11,578 nucleotides of DNA, from assembly GCA_964578745.1 (NCBI GenBank), contig CAZODZ010000052.1, positions 1 to 11,578 of the forward strand, given 5' to 3'. This document shows, piece by piece, positions 1 through 7,609 of the stretch (positions are counted from its first letter, which is position 1; each line of letters begins with the position of its first letter). Position numbers and translations under genes: made by a program. Below the pieces are notes generated by a model that saw nothing but the letters and a program-made list of their open reading frames with translations, searched no databases and was not told where the DNA came from. Source of the DNA: SKVJ01 sp964578745 (GTDB lineage Bacteria; Chloroflexota; Dehalococcoidia; GIF9; AB-539-J10).

Positions 1-1
1 C

Positions 2-1315
2 GGGCCAGTGCCAATGGCCGGACGGATGATCCATATTCTGTTCAACGGCAATGAGATAACGACGGACACAACCGATACAGACGGATCTTACCGTGTCTCA
101 TTCCCTGTCCCGTTTGATTATGTGCCGCTCGCGTCGGTCGTTGCAGTATTCGTACCCGAAGACACCGACGCCGAGCGTTACCTCTCCGCGGACTCTGCCC
201 CATGCAATATCACGGTAAGGTATCACCGCTCAACGATCGAGCTGTCACCTCCCGGCAGACTGTATCCGGGCTTTCCTGCCGAATTAGCCGGGCAGCTCAG
301 TTCACTCGGTCCCGTAGCCTCAAGGCATGTTACGGTGTTACTGGACGGGAGAGAGGCAGGAGCCGCGTTCACCAGAAGCAACGGCTCCTTCCGGTGCACG
401 CTCCATGTACCAGAGGAAATCACCATAGGCGACCATACGCTGTGTGTGCTGGCACAAGAGGACTCTACGGGACTTGCCGCGCCGGCGGAATCGACCCTGC
501 AGGTAGAGGTCACACAGGTCACGCCTCAACTCAGCCTTCGATTCCCATCGGTGGTGTTCTACCCCTTATTCAGTGTGTACCCGGGTGGAGTACCGCGTTC
601 TCTCGATTCCGACGAGGGGCCCGTCGTCGACGTGCGTGTAACATCACCATTGCCGCTGGCCACCAGCGTCATTCGAGGCTCATGGAACAGAGGGGACCTG
701 CCTGCCACCGATGCACGCAGCATCACGAGTGTCTATTCACCTTCCACCCATCTTCTTCTGTCCGGCTGGCAGGACGTGCACGTTGAGACAACGGCCGTGG
801 AGCCGTGGCACACCACCGCCACAGCGCATGGTCGGTTCTTTGTGGTGAATCTCTTCCTCGCCGTGCCGGCAGCCCTGCTATGCCTGCTGATCGCCACATG
901 GGCGCTGCTAAGACAACGCCGTTCTCACCAAGCTCTCTCAAGTCCCGTCGAAGTCAGGACCTCTGAGGTGGGTGACAAGACCAGGCCGGCAGCAACAACC
1001 TCACCCGGCAGAATGAGGTTCTCCCCGCGGAGCGCCGTGGTCATCTGGTACTGGGCCGCCATCTACGGCATAGCGAACAGGCTCAATCTCACGCTCTCAC
1101 CAGCCATGACATTGCGTGAGGTATCCATGCTGGCCGCACGCACGGCGCCAGCCCTACACCGCCTTCTGAATGCCCTCACATTGCTGGCGGAAGAGGCGCT
1201 CTACTCAGGCAGATCTGTCTCCCAGAGGCAGGCTGCAACAGCCCGATGGACAAAGGTATACATCACACGCTCATTCGGCGCTGTTTCGCGGGAGCAGCCC
1301 GGGGGTGAGCCGTGA
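2..1315 (+). CDS. Ig-like repeat membrane protein with DUF4129-like C-terminal tail (5' partial)
   Basis: The reading frame is open to the left edge of the window, so the true start is probably outside; the first start codon inside is GTG at 8 (435 residues from there). Seen, numbering from that GTG: two related beta-rich segments of Ig-like or carboxypeptidase-regulatory type, with matching cores near residues 8-36 (TDGSYRVSFPVP) and 107-135 (SNGSFRCTLHVP); a third less regular extracellular part to about 275; one strong membrane helix at about 277-301 followed by basic RQRR; then a cytosolic tail at 345-424 (WYWAAIYGIANRL, then SPAMTLREVSMLAA) that resembles the DUF4129 domain of transglutaminase-type membrane proteins. 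This suggests an outside sensing or scaffold part and an inside tail. No transglutaminase catalytic domain is visible. Its TGA overlaps the next GTG by 4 nt, so the two are translationally coupled with the DUF4350/MoxR/DUF58 cluster. The family assignment is by motif memory only; the function is unknown. Confidence 0.75.
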   Translation, partial: GPVPMAGRMIHILFNGNEITTDTTDTDGSYRVSFPVPFDYVPLASVVAVFVPEDTDAERYLSADSAPCNITVRYHRSTIELSPPGRLYPGFPAELAGQLSSLGPVASRHVTVLLDGREAGAAFTRSNGSFRCTLHVPEEITIGDHTLCVLAQEDSTGLAAPAESTLQVEVTQVTPQLSLRFPSVVFYPLFSVYPGGVPRSLDSDEGPVVDVRVTSPLPLATSVIRGSWNRGDLPATDARSITSVYSPSTHLLLSGWQDVHVETTAVEPWHTTATAHGRFFVVNLFLAVPAALLCLLIATWALLRQRRSHQALSSPVEVRTSEVGDKTRPAATTSPGRMRFSPRSAVVIWYWAAIYGIANRLNLTLSPAMTLREVSMLAARTAPALHRLLNALTLLAEEALYSGRSVSQRQAATARWTKVYITRSFGAVSREQPGGEP

Positions 1316-2175
1316 GTCGCAGAAACCTCGTCTCGCTGGTGGTGCTTCTCTCGGTGCTGTGCACGTTGCTCATGGTCCGGCTCAATCCTGTGAGGGCCGA
1401 TTTTGCCACCAGCAACCATGACTGGAACGGCCTCAGCGATTTCGCCGCCGCGACCGATCGGACGCTGCCATCGCTCGACGAAATCGAGCACGTACCACTA
1501 CCCGCCACTCTCATCCTCGTGGAACCCAGTGGCTGCGACACTGCGGATCTGGAGCAACTCCACACCTTCGTCCAGTCCGGCGGCACAGTAATCCTGATGG
1601 AAGACTGGGACCCTGTCGTAGATCTGCTGAATGCGATGCGTGTGGACATCGCAATAGCCGGCATGCCGCTTCGGGACCCCCTGCACTGCCTGCGCGACCC
1701 ATCCCTGCCTCGCGCATATCCGGTCTCATCGAACGACAAGATGTATCAAGTGGTCCTCAACCATGCGTCATGGCTGATACTGGGAGAACGGGCCGATGTC
1801 CTACTTGAGTCGTCATTCTTCGCCTACGGCGATGTGAATGGCAACGGCCGGTACGACAACGGTGAACCAACGGGGCCGATACCTGTGGCAGCCGTAGCAC
1901 CGACGGGACAGGGGCACGTCATCGTTGTGTCAGACGCGAGTTTCATCCTGAATGGGATGCTCGACGTCAGCAACAACATGGAGTGGCTCGCGTCGCAATG
2001 CGAAGGAAGTCTATACCTGTACACCTCATCCACCTCCATGCCGCTGCAAAGCAGAATGCTTGAGAGCCTCGAGAGTCTGCTCGCCAGCCCCGCAGGCGTC
2101 GCCATGGCGGCGGTCGTGGTACTGGGAATCGCCACATTGTACGCATGGTATAATCGTGAGCGACACTATGGATAG
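1312..2175 (+). CDS. DUF4350-like membrane-anchored protein
   Basis: A 287-residue protein starting at GTG 1312, inside the stop of the previous gene (GTGA overlap). Seen: an N-terminal membrane helix at about residues 5-23 acting as signal anchor; an alpha/beta domain with a glycine-turn strand (QSGGTVILMEDW, 88-99) of the kind found in DUF4350 proteins, which look like class I glutamine amidotransferase-like folds; an acidic calcium-loop-like stretch DVNGNGRYDNGE at 174-185; a strand GHVIVVSDAS at 201-210; and a C-terminal membrane helix at about 260-280 ending in a short basic tail (YNRERHYG). Most of the protein would sit outside the membrane. DUF4350 genes commonly travel with MoxR, DUF58 and DUF4129 genes, as here. 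I infer a structural or regulatory part of a surface complex; no catalytic residues can be named. The stop overlaps the MoxR start by 8 nt. Confidence 0.8.
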   Translation: MSRRNLVSLVVLLSVLCTLLMVRLNPVRADFATSNHDWNGLSDFAAATDRTLPSLDEIEHVPLPATLILVEPSGCDTADLEQLHTFVQSGGTVILMEDWDPVVDLLNAMRVDIAIAGMPLRDPLHCLRDPSLPRAYPVSSNDKMYQVVLNHASWLILGERADVLLESSFFAYGDVNGNGRYDNGEPTGPIPVAAVAPTGQGHVIVVSDASFILNGMLDVSNNMEWLASQCEGSLYLYTSSTSMPLQSRMLESLESLLASPAGVAMAAVVVLGIATLYAWYNRERHYG

Positions 2176-3106
2176 CAGTCTGCTGCAGCGTGCACGTGCC
2201 ATCCGTGAAGGAATCGACCGGGTGGTAGTGGGCAGGCATGAGCTCAAACAGTCCCTCCTCATCGGCCTGCTTGCAGGAGGACATGTTCTCCTCGAAGGTC
2301 TCCCGGGAACAGGGAAGACCACCACAGCCCGTACTTTCGCCGCTGCCCTCGGGGGTAAATTCAAGCGCATTCAGTTCGGGCCGGACACTCTCCCGACCGA
2401 CGTGACCGGCTTCTTTATCTACGAGACAAACAGGGAACCAAGGTTCGTGGCTGGGCCCGTGTTCGCAAACGTGATACTTGCCGATGAGTTGAATCGGACC
2501 ACACCCAGGACCCAGGCTGCCCTCCTCGAAGCGATGCAGGAGCGGCAGGTCACGCTCGACGGTGTAACCATGGCTCTCCCCCAACCTCACATGGTGATTG
2601 CGACGCAACTTCCGTACGGGGGGGCGGGCACATATCCACTCACCACGGTGCAGGCTGACCGTTTCATGCTCAGATGCTGGAGCGGCCTACCCACTCTTGA
2701 GGAGGAACGCCAGATAGCCATCACTATCGAGGCCATCGAAGCCACCACTATCGAGCCGGCACTGCAGCCCGACGAGTTGCCAGCGATGCGCGATGCAGTC
2801 TCGCAGGTCCATGTCGAAGACAGCCTCGTGGAGTACATCCTGTCGCTCATCGGGCACATACGAAACAGCCCGTACACAATCGAGCCCATCAGCCCACGCA
2901 CGACCATCGCACTCATCAAGTGCTCCCGGGCCCTTGCCTTCCTTTCAGAACGCGACTACGTCCTGCCAGATGACATCAAGGCGCTCGTCACCGCAGTGGT
3001 GCACCATAGAATAGTCCTGTCCCCTGAGGCAGAAGCTGCAGAAATAGGGCCCTCAGACATCGCGATGCGCGCTCTGGATGATGTGCCCGTACCACGCAGC
3101 CTCTAG
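2168..3106 (+). CDS. MoxR-family AAA+ ATPase
   Basis: The protein has 312 residues from ATG 2168, the usual MoxR length. An in-frame GTG at 2156 is an alternative; frame further upstream lies inside the DUF4350-like gene and is a shadow. Seen: Walker A GLPGTGKT (44-51), Walker B VILADE (102-107) followed by the family-typical NRTTPRTQAALLEAMQE (109-125), a GTYPL...VQADRF segment (154-166), and the C-terminal lid with SPRTTIALIKCSRALAF and an HHRI motif. MoxR ATPases form hexamers and act as chaperones that mature or remodel partner proteins, most often DUF58/VWA proteins encoded beside them, as here. Odd: the usual ATQNP sensor-1 motif reads ATQLP (145-149), so the conserved asparagine is a leucine, and the following IEQ is YGG. 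The overlap with the upstream stop indicates operon translation. Confidence 0.93.
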   Translation: MDSSLLQRARAIREGIDRVVVGRHELKQSLLIGLLAGGHVLLEGLPGTGKTTTARTFAAALGGKFKRIQFGPDTLPTDVTGFFIYETNREPRFVAGPVFANVILADELNRTTPRTQAALLEAMQERQVTLDGVTMALPQPHMVIATQLPYGGAGTYPLTTVQADRFMLRCWSGLPTLEEERQIAITIEAIEATTIEPALQPDELPAMRDAVSQVHVEDSLVEYILSLIGHIRNSPYTIEPISPRTTIALIKCSRALAFLSERDYVLPDDIKALVTAVVHHRIVLSPEAEAAEIGPSDIAMRALDDVPVPRSL

Positions 3107-3145
3107 GGGGCCGCTTCCCGCGTCGTCCGGACTCGAAGCCGACAC

Positions 3146-3151
3146 AGGAGG
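3146..3151 (+). promoter_or_regulatory. Shine-Dalgarno site of the DUF58 gene
   Basis: AGGAGG lies just before ATG 3155. The spacer is short (3 nt, or a few more if only part of the motif pairs), but this is the clearest ribosome site in the 48-nt gap after the MoxR gene and it supports the chosen start. Confidence 0.6.
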
Positions 3152-3154
3152 AGC

Positions 3155-4777
3155 ATGGCGACCGCTACCCACTATCCCGGCACTGAACGATATGGAGGGA
3201 CACACGTCTTCCGGCTGGCCTTCATCTATCCCGCCGTCGTGCTTGTTGTGCTGGCACTGCAGGATAGTATTCTCCAGTCCGTGACCGCGTTGTGCCTCGC
3301 CATATTTGTGTTTGTAGCGGGGATGACTGCGCACCCCCGTCTCCTGATCGCCGCATCGAGCGGCTGTTTCTTCTTCATCGTCGCCGCCGCAGAGCCACAC
3401 CTCGGACACTGGTCAGTGCTGGCAGCTGCCCCGACACTGGTACCTCTGCTACACGGTTTCAGGCTGATGGCGGACCCTGCAACCCTGCCATATCATCCCG
3501 GCTCGTCATTCAGTCCGACTACCACAGGGTGGACGCTGTTACTCGGACTGGCGACCCTCAGCGTGCTCGGAATTGCCGCGGGCTCGACATCGCTGCTGTT
3601 GGGCACCGCTGCAGTGTGTGCAGTCGTCGCAATACCCACGGCGGTGTGGGCATGGAGACTACACGGAGCGAGTATTGTCATCGAGAGTGAGCCAATCTCC
3701 CTCGTGGCAGGCAACGCGGCCATCCGCGATGTCCGTGTCTCAACTCCCACAGGTGTACTTCTCGCCCTCTCGTTAGACCACCCCATCGCACATGTCACAC
3801 CTTCAACCATGTCGCTCGGCCCATCGGGCACAATACTCACAATAGCGGTCCGCCCCCTGTTGAGCGGACCGCACAAAGTCACCGCCTCCGCCTGCGTAGC
3901 TGACCCCCTCGGCCTCGTTGCAACCAGCAGAAACGTAGACCTGCTGCCACTGACCGTCGTGCCCAGGGCAAGAGCACTCGAACTAGCGGCCCTTCGATTC
4001 CTGCGAGGGCAGAACGAGTCAGGCGCGACAATGTCAGCAGCCATCTCGGGTGCACTGCCGCACCTGCTCATGCGAGATTCCGGGGTAGAGTACGCGGGAA
4101 GCCGCTTGTACATCCCGGGCGACGAGCTGCACAGCATCGACTGGAAACACAGCGCGAAGCTGCAGCGAGCGGTCGTGAAGAGGTATTCGAGCCCGGCCCA
4201 GGCGAAAGGCATCCTTATCGTCAACCGGACTGTCGCCGATGAAGATGAAGCAGACCGGCTCGCATACGAGCTGCTGTCCGCCGCCCTGACACTTGCGAGA
4301 GAGGGTCTGGGGGCTGCAGTGATAGCGTATGACTCATCAGATGATGCAGTCGCGCCTGCGAGGGTCCTTACCGGACGCGATCTCGTGCAGCACGCCCTTG
4401 AGTTGACCGGCAGCCTGTTGATCAATAGACGGTACCGCCGGCTGCTCGATGTGCGTTCGGTGCAGACATTGATGGCTCTCAAGGCCCGCTCCTCGGCACA
4501 GGCTGAGACATCGAGCACAGTGCGCGTTCTGGAGGTGGCCGAACAGTCGCTGAGCGCAGCCGTGGAAGCGCACCCACTCACAAGCGCTTTACGGCACACC
4601 AGCCGTGACATCCATCCTGACTGGTGTCTTGCGATGAGCAACATGGGGAGTGACGCGGAGGCGCTGGTAACAGGGCTGCAACGGCTGGAGAAAGCCGTCG
4701 GTGCCAGGACACTCCTACTGGACGTCCGCAGTGGTGTACATGGTGCCCTGCAGAGGCAAGCACGCAGACTGGCTTAG
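3155..4777 (+). CDS. DUF58 domain membrane protein
   Basis: A 540-residue protein from ATG 3155. Seen: about six hydrophobic segments between residues 20 and 165 (clearest near 21-36, 62-79, 87-101, 126-142 and 146-165); a beta-rich middle part with the DPLG motif (250-253) usual in DUF58 proteins; and the DUF58 signature at 312-331, including YIPGDELHSIDWK, followed by a VWA-like alpha/beta region (GILIVNRT at 352-359, then AAVIAYDSS at 387-395). It is longer than many DUF58 proteins because of the extra N-terminal membrane part and a C-terminal extension after residue 420. DUF58 proteins are the usual partners of MoxR ATPases. Their biochemical role is mostly unknown; a metal-binding, VWA-like interaction module is the common view. 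It closes the cluster that starts at the window edge. I see no clear terminator after its TAG. Confidence 0.9.
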   Translation: MATATHYPGTERYGGTHVFRLAFIYPAVVLVVLALQDSILQSVTALCLAIFVFVAGMTAHPRLLIAASSGCFFFIVAAAEPHLGHWSVLAAAPTLVPLLHGFRLMADPATLPYHPGSSFSPTTTGWTLLLGLATLSVLGIAAGSTSLLLGTAAVCAVVAIPTAVWAWRLHGASIVIESEPISLVAGNAAIRDVRVSTPTGVLLALSLDHPIAHVTPSTMSLGPSGTILTIAVRPLLSGPHKVTASACVADPLGLVATSRNVDLLPLTVVPRARALELAALRFLRGQNESGATMSAAISGALPHLLMRDSGVEYAGSRLYIPGDELHSIDWKHSAKLQRAVVKRYSSPAQAKGILIVNRTVADEDEADRLAYELLSAALTLAREGLGAAVIAYDSSDDAVAPARVLTGRDLVQHALELTGSLLINRRYRRLLDVRSVQTLMALKARSSAQAETSSTVRVLEVAEQSLSAAVEAHPLTSALRHTSRDIHPDWCLAMSNMGSDAEALVTGLQRLEKAVGARTLLLDVRSGVHGALQRQARRLA

Positions 4778-5713
4778 ACAGGTCAATCCCCTTCTGCGAT
4801 GCCTGGATAGGACTAGCGGACAGGAAAGGTGCAGCTTCTCCTGGCACTACCTTACTGTTACCAGCGATACTGACGGTCTCCCCCTCATAGCGGTCGATAT
4901 CGGCGCCATCGACCTAGCGCGAACCGACCCTTGGAGGCCACAGGCGTGCCAGTTGCCAGGTGCCCTCTGCCTTCAGCTAGGCTGGTTTTGCGGTTACGAT
5001 AAAGAAGACCGAGCTATTCTGAACGACCCGCGCAGGAAAATGAGTTCCAGGTGCTCGGCCTCCAGCGGTGCCGTAATGGCTCTCCCTTCCCTACTTGACC
5101 AAAGTCATCAAGCCTGGCAACCACCTGGCGACGTACGGAGAGTCAAAACAGCGCACCAGCTCTTCTGCCCGGTTGAATTCACCCGCCTTGGTAGGTGCGG
5201 AGCCTTGCGACTACATCCCTGACGCGATACTTAATGACCGCCGTGCCCCCGGTGCGGAGGCCGCAGACTCCGAGCCTGGCCGGCCCGCTGACGTTCCGTC
5301 GAGCAAGTCTACCACCCTCCACCACGACTCTCGACCTCCCAAACCTGCCCACCCAGATGCAGTCGTGAGCACGAGGCCGGAAAGCCTTCAGCCATACGTA
5401 CCGGTTGCTCCGGCACATCCGAGGCGCTGCTGGTACATGTCGATAAGGAGAGACTGGTCGATCCTGCGCCAAAGATGGTAGAGCTCAGAGTTGACACGGA
5501 AGAGACGTCCGCTAGATCCAACGTAGCGAACAGCAGTCTTATCATCACCATCCCTAATCTGAAAACCAATTGAATCAAGACCACGACCCTGGAACAGCAC
5601 GCCTTCAGTGGTGCATTCCAACCCAGCACATCCAGGTGATATGCCATCTCATGACACGAGAACATGGTCTTGACCAGGTGTCGTTACGGCTGCCTTGCAC
5701 AGGAGTGCACATC
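4778..5713. other. Long gap without a convincing gene
   Basis: This is about 936 nt between the DUF58 gene and dxs. Frames open on both strands are short, mutually contradictory in composition and match no family I recognise. The best candidate is a minus-strand frame at 5388-5621 (77 codons, TTG start) containing SSGRLFRVNSELYHLWRRID; its DNA near 5540-5580 is visibly more AT-rich than its surroundings. A plus-strand frame at 5095-5481 and a minus-strand frame at 5179-5472 cover the next stretch but do not join cleanly. A near-palindrome (TTGAC / GTCATCAA) sits at 5095-5111. Decayed gene remnants fit best, but this is inference. I see no tRNA, rRNA or terminal inverted repeats of an insertion sequence. 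Confidence 0.5.
5701..5705 (+). promoter_or_regulatory. Shine-Dalgarno site deciding the dxs start
   Basis: AGGAG lies 8 nt before GTG 5714, an optimal distance. It is the best ribosome-binding site upstream of the conserved part of dxs and is why I prefer 5714 over the in-frame TTG 5570, ATG 5651 or GTG 5747. Confidence 0.55.
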
Positions 5714-7609
5714 GTGGATCGCCCTGGTCTGCGATACAATATCCCCGTGCTCAGACGTCTCCCTTCTACAGGCGATCTCTCCTCGCTCGATGAGGCTGCC
5801 CTGAGGGAGCTGTGTGATGACATCCGTGCCCAACTCGTCCACACGGTCACGCGCACCGGTGGTCACCTCGCGTCGAACCTCGGCGCAGTCGAGCTGACAG
5901 TTGCGCTGCACCGGGTACTGGACTCGCCTACCGACCGCATTATCTGGGACGTGGGACACCAGAGCTACACACACAAGCTGCTCACCGGGCGGGCCGAACG
6001 GTTCCACACCCTCCGTCAGGAAGGCGGTCTCTCCGGGTTCCCCGACCCGGTCGAGAGCCAGCACGACGCCTTTGTCGCCGGCCACGCCGGCACCGCGGTA
6101 TCCGTCGCGCTGGGCATGGCCATCGCGCGCGACCAGGCCGGTAAGACGCACGCGGTGATCGCAGTCGTCGGCGATGGCTGCCTCACCTGCGGCATGACGT
6201 ATGAGGCACTCAATCACCTCGGGCATCTCGGGACAAGAGTGGTCATCGTCCTGAACGATAACGGCATGTCCATCTCGCCGACAGTGGGCAACATATCGCG
6301 CAGGCTCAACATGCTGCGCACCGGCCGCGCCTATTCTCAGTTCAAGAGGCACACCGACACTGCACTCCGTGGCATACCCAGCGGCAGCCGCGTGCGGGAG
6401 CTACTTCGTCACGCAAAAGCAGCCGCCAAGGCATTCGTGAACCCCGTGATGCTCTTTGAAGATCTGGGGCTTACGTACCTCGGTCCAGTCGACGGACACG
6501 ATATAGTCGCTATCGAGAAGGCGCTGAAACGCGCACTCAGCCTGAGCGGGCCGACAGTACTACACGTGATGACGCGTAAGGGCAAGGGCTATGAGCCCGC
6601 CGAGGCAGACCCCACAACCTACCATAGCATGCCACCGCAGCGCACGAGCGGGACCAACACACCCACATACAGCGCCGTGTTCGCCGACCACCTCTCACAC
6701 CTGATGGAGAAGGATAGACGGGTGGTAGTAATCACCGCTGCAATGCTTGATGGCACCGGCGTCGCCTCTGCACTCGAGCACTTCCCCGACCGCGTGTTCG
6801 ACGTCGGTATCTCAGAGCAACACGCGGTAACTTTCGCGGCGGGGATGGCAGCCGAAGGCCTTAGGCCAGTAGTGGCCATCTACTCAACGTTCCTGCAGAG
6901 AGCATTCGACCAGATAGTTCACGACGTGTGCCTTCCAGGACTTCCGGTGGTCTTCGCGCTCGACCGTGCAGGAATCGTCGGTGGAGACGGCAAGACGCAC
7001 CACGGTGCATTCGACATTGCATATCTCAGTACGATTCCAGGGATGCGCGTCGCAGCACCACGAGACGCCGAAGAGCTACGCTCCATGCTCGACCTCGCGC
7101 TTGCGGAAGATGGCCCCGTGGCCATCCGGTACCCCCGCACCATCGTCCCGACAAAGCGTATACACGCGTTACAGCCACTCGCAGACCGGTGGGCACCGGT
7201 AATGGTGCGGGAAGGCGCGGATATACTCCTCATCGCGCTTGGCTCAATGGTGGAACCAACCTTGGAAGCAGCCGAGATACTCGCGACTGACGATATAGAA
7301 GCAGCCGTGTTCGATGCCCGCTGTGCGGCACCACTTGACTCCACACTGCTGTGTTCACTCGTGCACGGCTATCGTGTCATTGTCACGGTTGAGGAGCACG
7401 TTCACTCAAATGGCTTTGGCATGCAAGTGAAGGAGCTCCTTGCGGACCGATGTCCACAGATGAGAGTGCTGACACTCGCACTGCCCGATCGGTTCATCAC
7501 ACACGGTGACAGGGAGTCACTACTCGCTGGCCTCGGCCTTGATTCACGAGGAATCGCCTCATCCTGCCTGACTGCCCTGAGGGACGTCTATCCACAGGTG
7601 CACGGATAG
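5714..7609 (+). CDS. dxs: 1-deoxy-D-xylulose-5-phosphate synthase
   Basis: Condenses pyruvate and glyceraldehyde-3-phosphate to DXP with release of CO2, using thiamine diphosphate and Mg2+. This is the first step of the MEP isoprenoid pathway and also feeds thiamine and pyridoxal synthesis; the enzyme is cytosolic. From GTG 5714 it has 631 residues, within the family's usual 620-640. Seen: TGGHLASNLG (48-57), DVGHQSYTHK (79-88), the GDG thiamine/Mg motif (153-155) with NDNGMSIS (181-188), YLGPVDGHD (255-263), TRKGKGYEPAE (287-297), and DVGISEQHAVTFAAGMA (363-379) with the catalytic Glu at 368. These are followed by DRAGIVGGDGKTHHGAFD (417-434). Odd: GDG is followed by CLTC instead of the usual ALTG, giving a CxxC pair; NDNEMS reads NDNGMS. 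GTG 5747 would give 620 residues and matches the usual N-terminus equally well. The 3' end overlaps the convergent DUF1616 gene by 51 bp. Confidence 0.96.
   Translation: MDRPGLRYNIPVLRRLPSTGDLSSLDEAALRELCDDIRAQLVHTVTRTGGHLASNLGAVELTVALHRVLDSPTDRIIWDVGHQSYTHKLLTGRAERFHTLRQEGGLSGFPDPVESQHDAFVAGHAGTAVSVALGMAIARDQAGKTHAVIAVVGDGCLTCGMTYEALNHLGHLGTRVVIVLNDNGMSISPTVGNISRRLNMLRTGRAYSQFKRHTDTALRGIPSGSRVRELLRHAKAAAKAFVNPVMLFEDLGLTYLGPVDGHDIVAIEKALKRALSLSGPTVLHVMTRKGKGYEPAEADPTTYHSMPPQRTSGTNTPTYSAVFADHLSHLMEKDRRVVVITAAMLDGTGVASALEHFPDRVFDVGISEQHAVTFAAGMAAEGLRPVVAIYSTFLQRAFDQIVHDVCLPGLPVVFALDRAGIVGGDGKTHHGAFDIAYLSTIPGMRVAAPRDAEELRSMLDLALAEDGPVAIRYPRTIVPTKRIHALQPLADRWAPVMVREGADILLIALGSMVEPTLEAAEILATDDIEAAVFDARCAAPLDSTLLCSLVHGYRVIVTVEEHVHSNGFGMQVKELLADRCPQMRVLTLALPDRFITHGDRESLLAGLGLDSRGIASSCLTALRDVYPQVHG

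Noticed and set aside
202..786. 194-codon plus-strand frame inside the first gene
   Set aside because: Arginine- and cysteine-rich out-of-frame shadow of the Ig-like protein.
1952..2167. Upstream extension of the MoxR frame inside the DUF4350-like gene
   Set aside because: The translation there is unlike MoxR proteins and lies wholly over another gene; ATG 2168 gives the normal length.
3493..4644. 383-codon open frame on the minus strand opposite the DUF58 gene
   Set aside because: It is a serine/arginine-rich antisense shadow of a clearly recognisable gene, with no ribosome site or family resemblance.
5095..5111. Near-palindrome TTGAC-CAAA-GTCATCAA as an operator or terminator
   Set aside because: Imperfect, no U-tract and no gene nearby that it would serve; recorded only within the gap entry.
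4701..5222. 173-codon plus-strand frame overlapping the end of the DUF58 gene
   Set aside because: Cysteine- and tryptophan-rich composition, no ribosome site, overlaps a real gene end, and no recognisable family; treated as chance or remnant.
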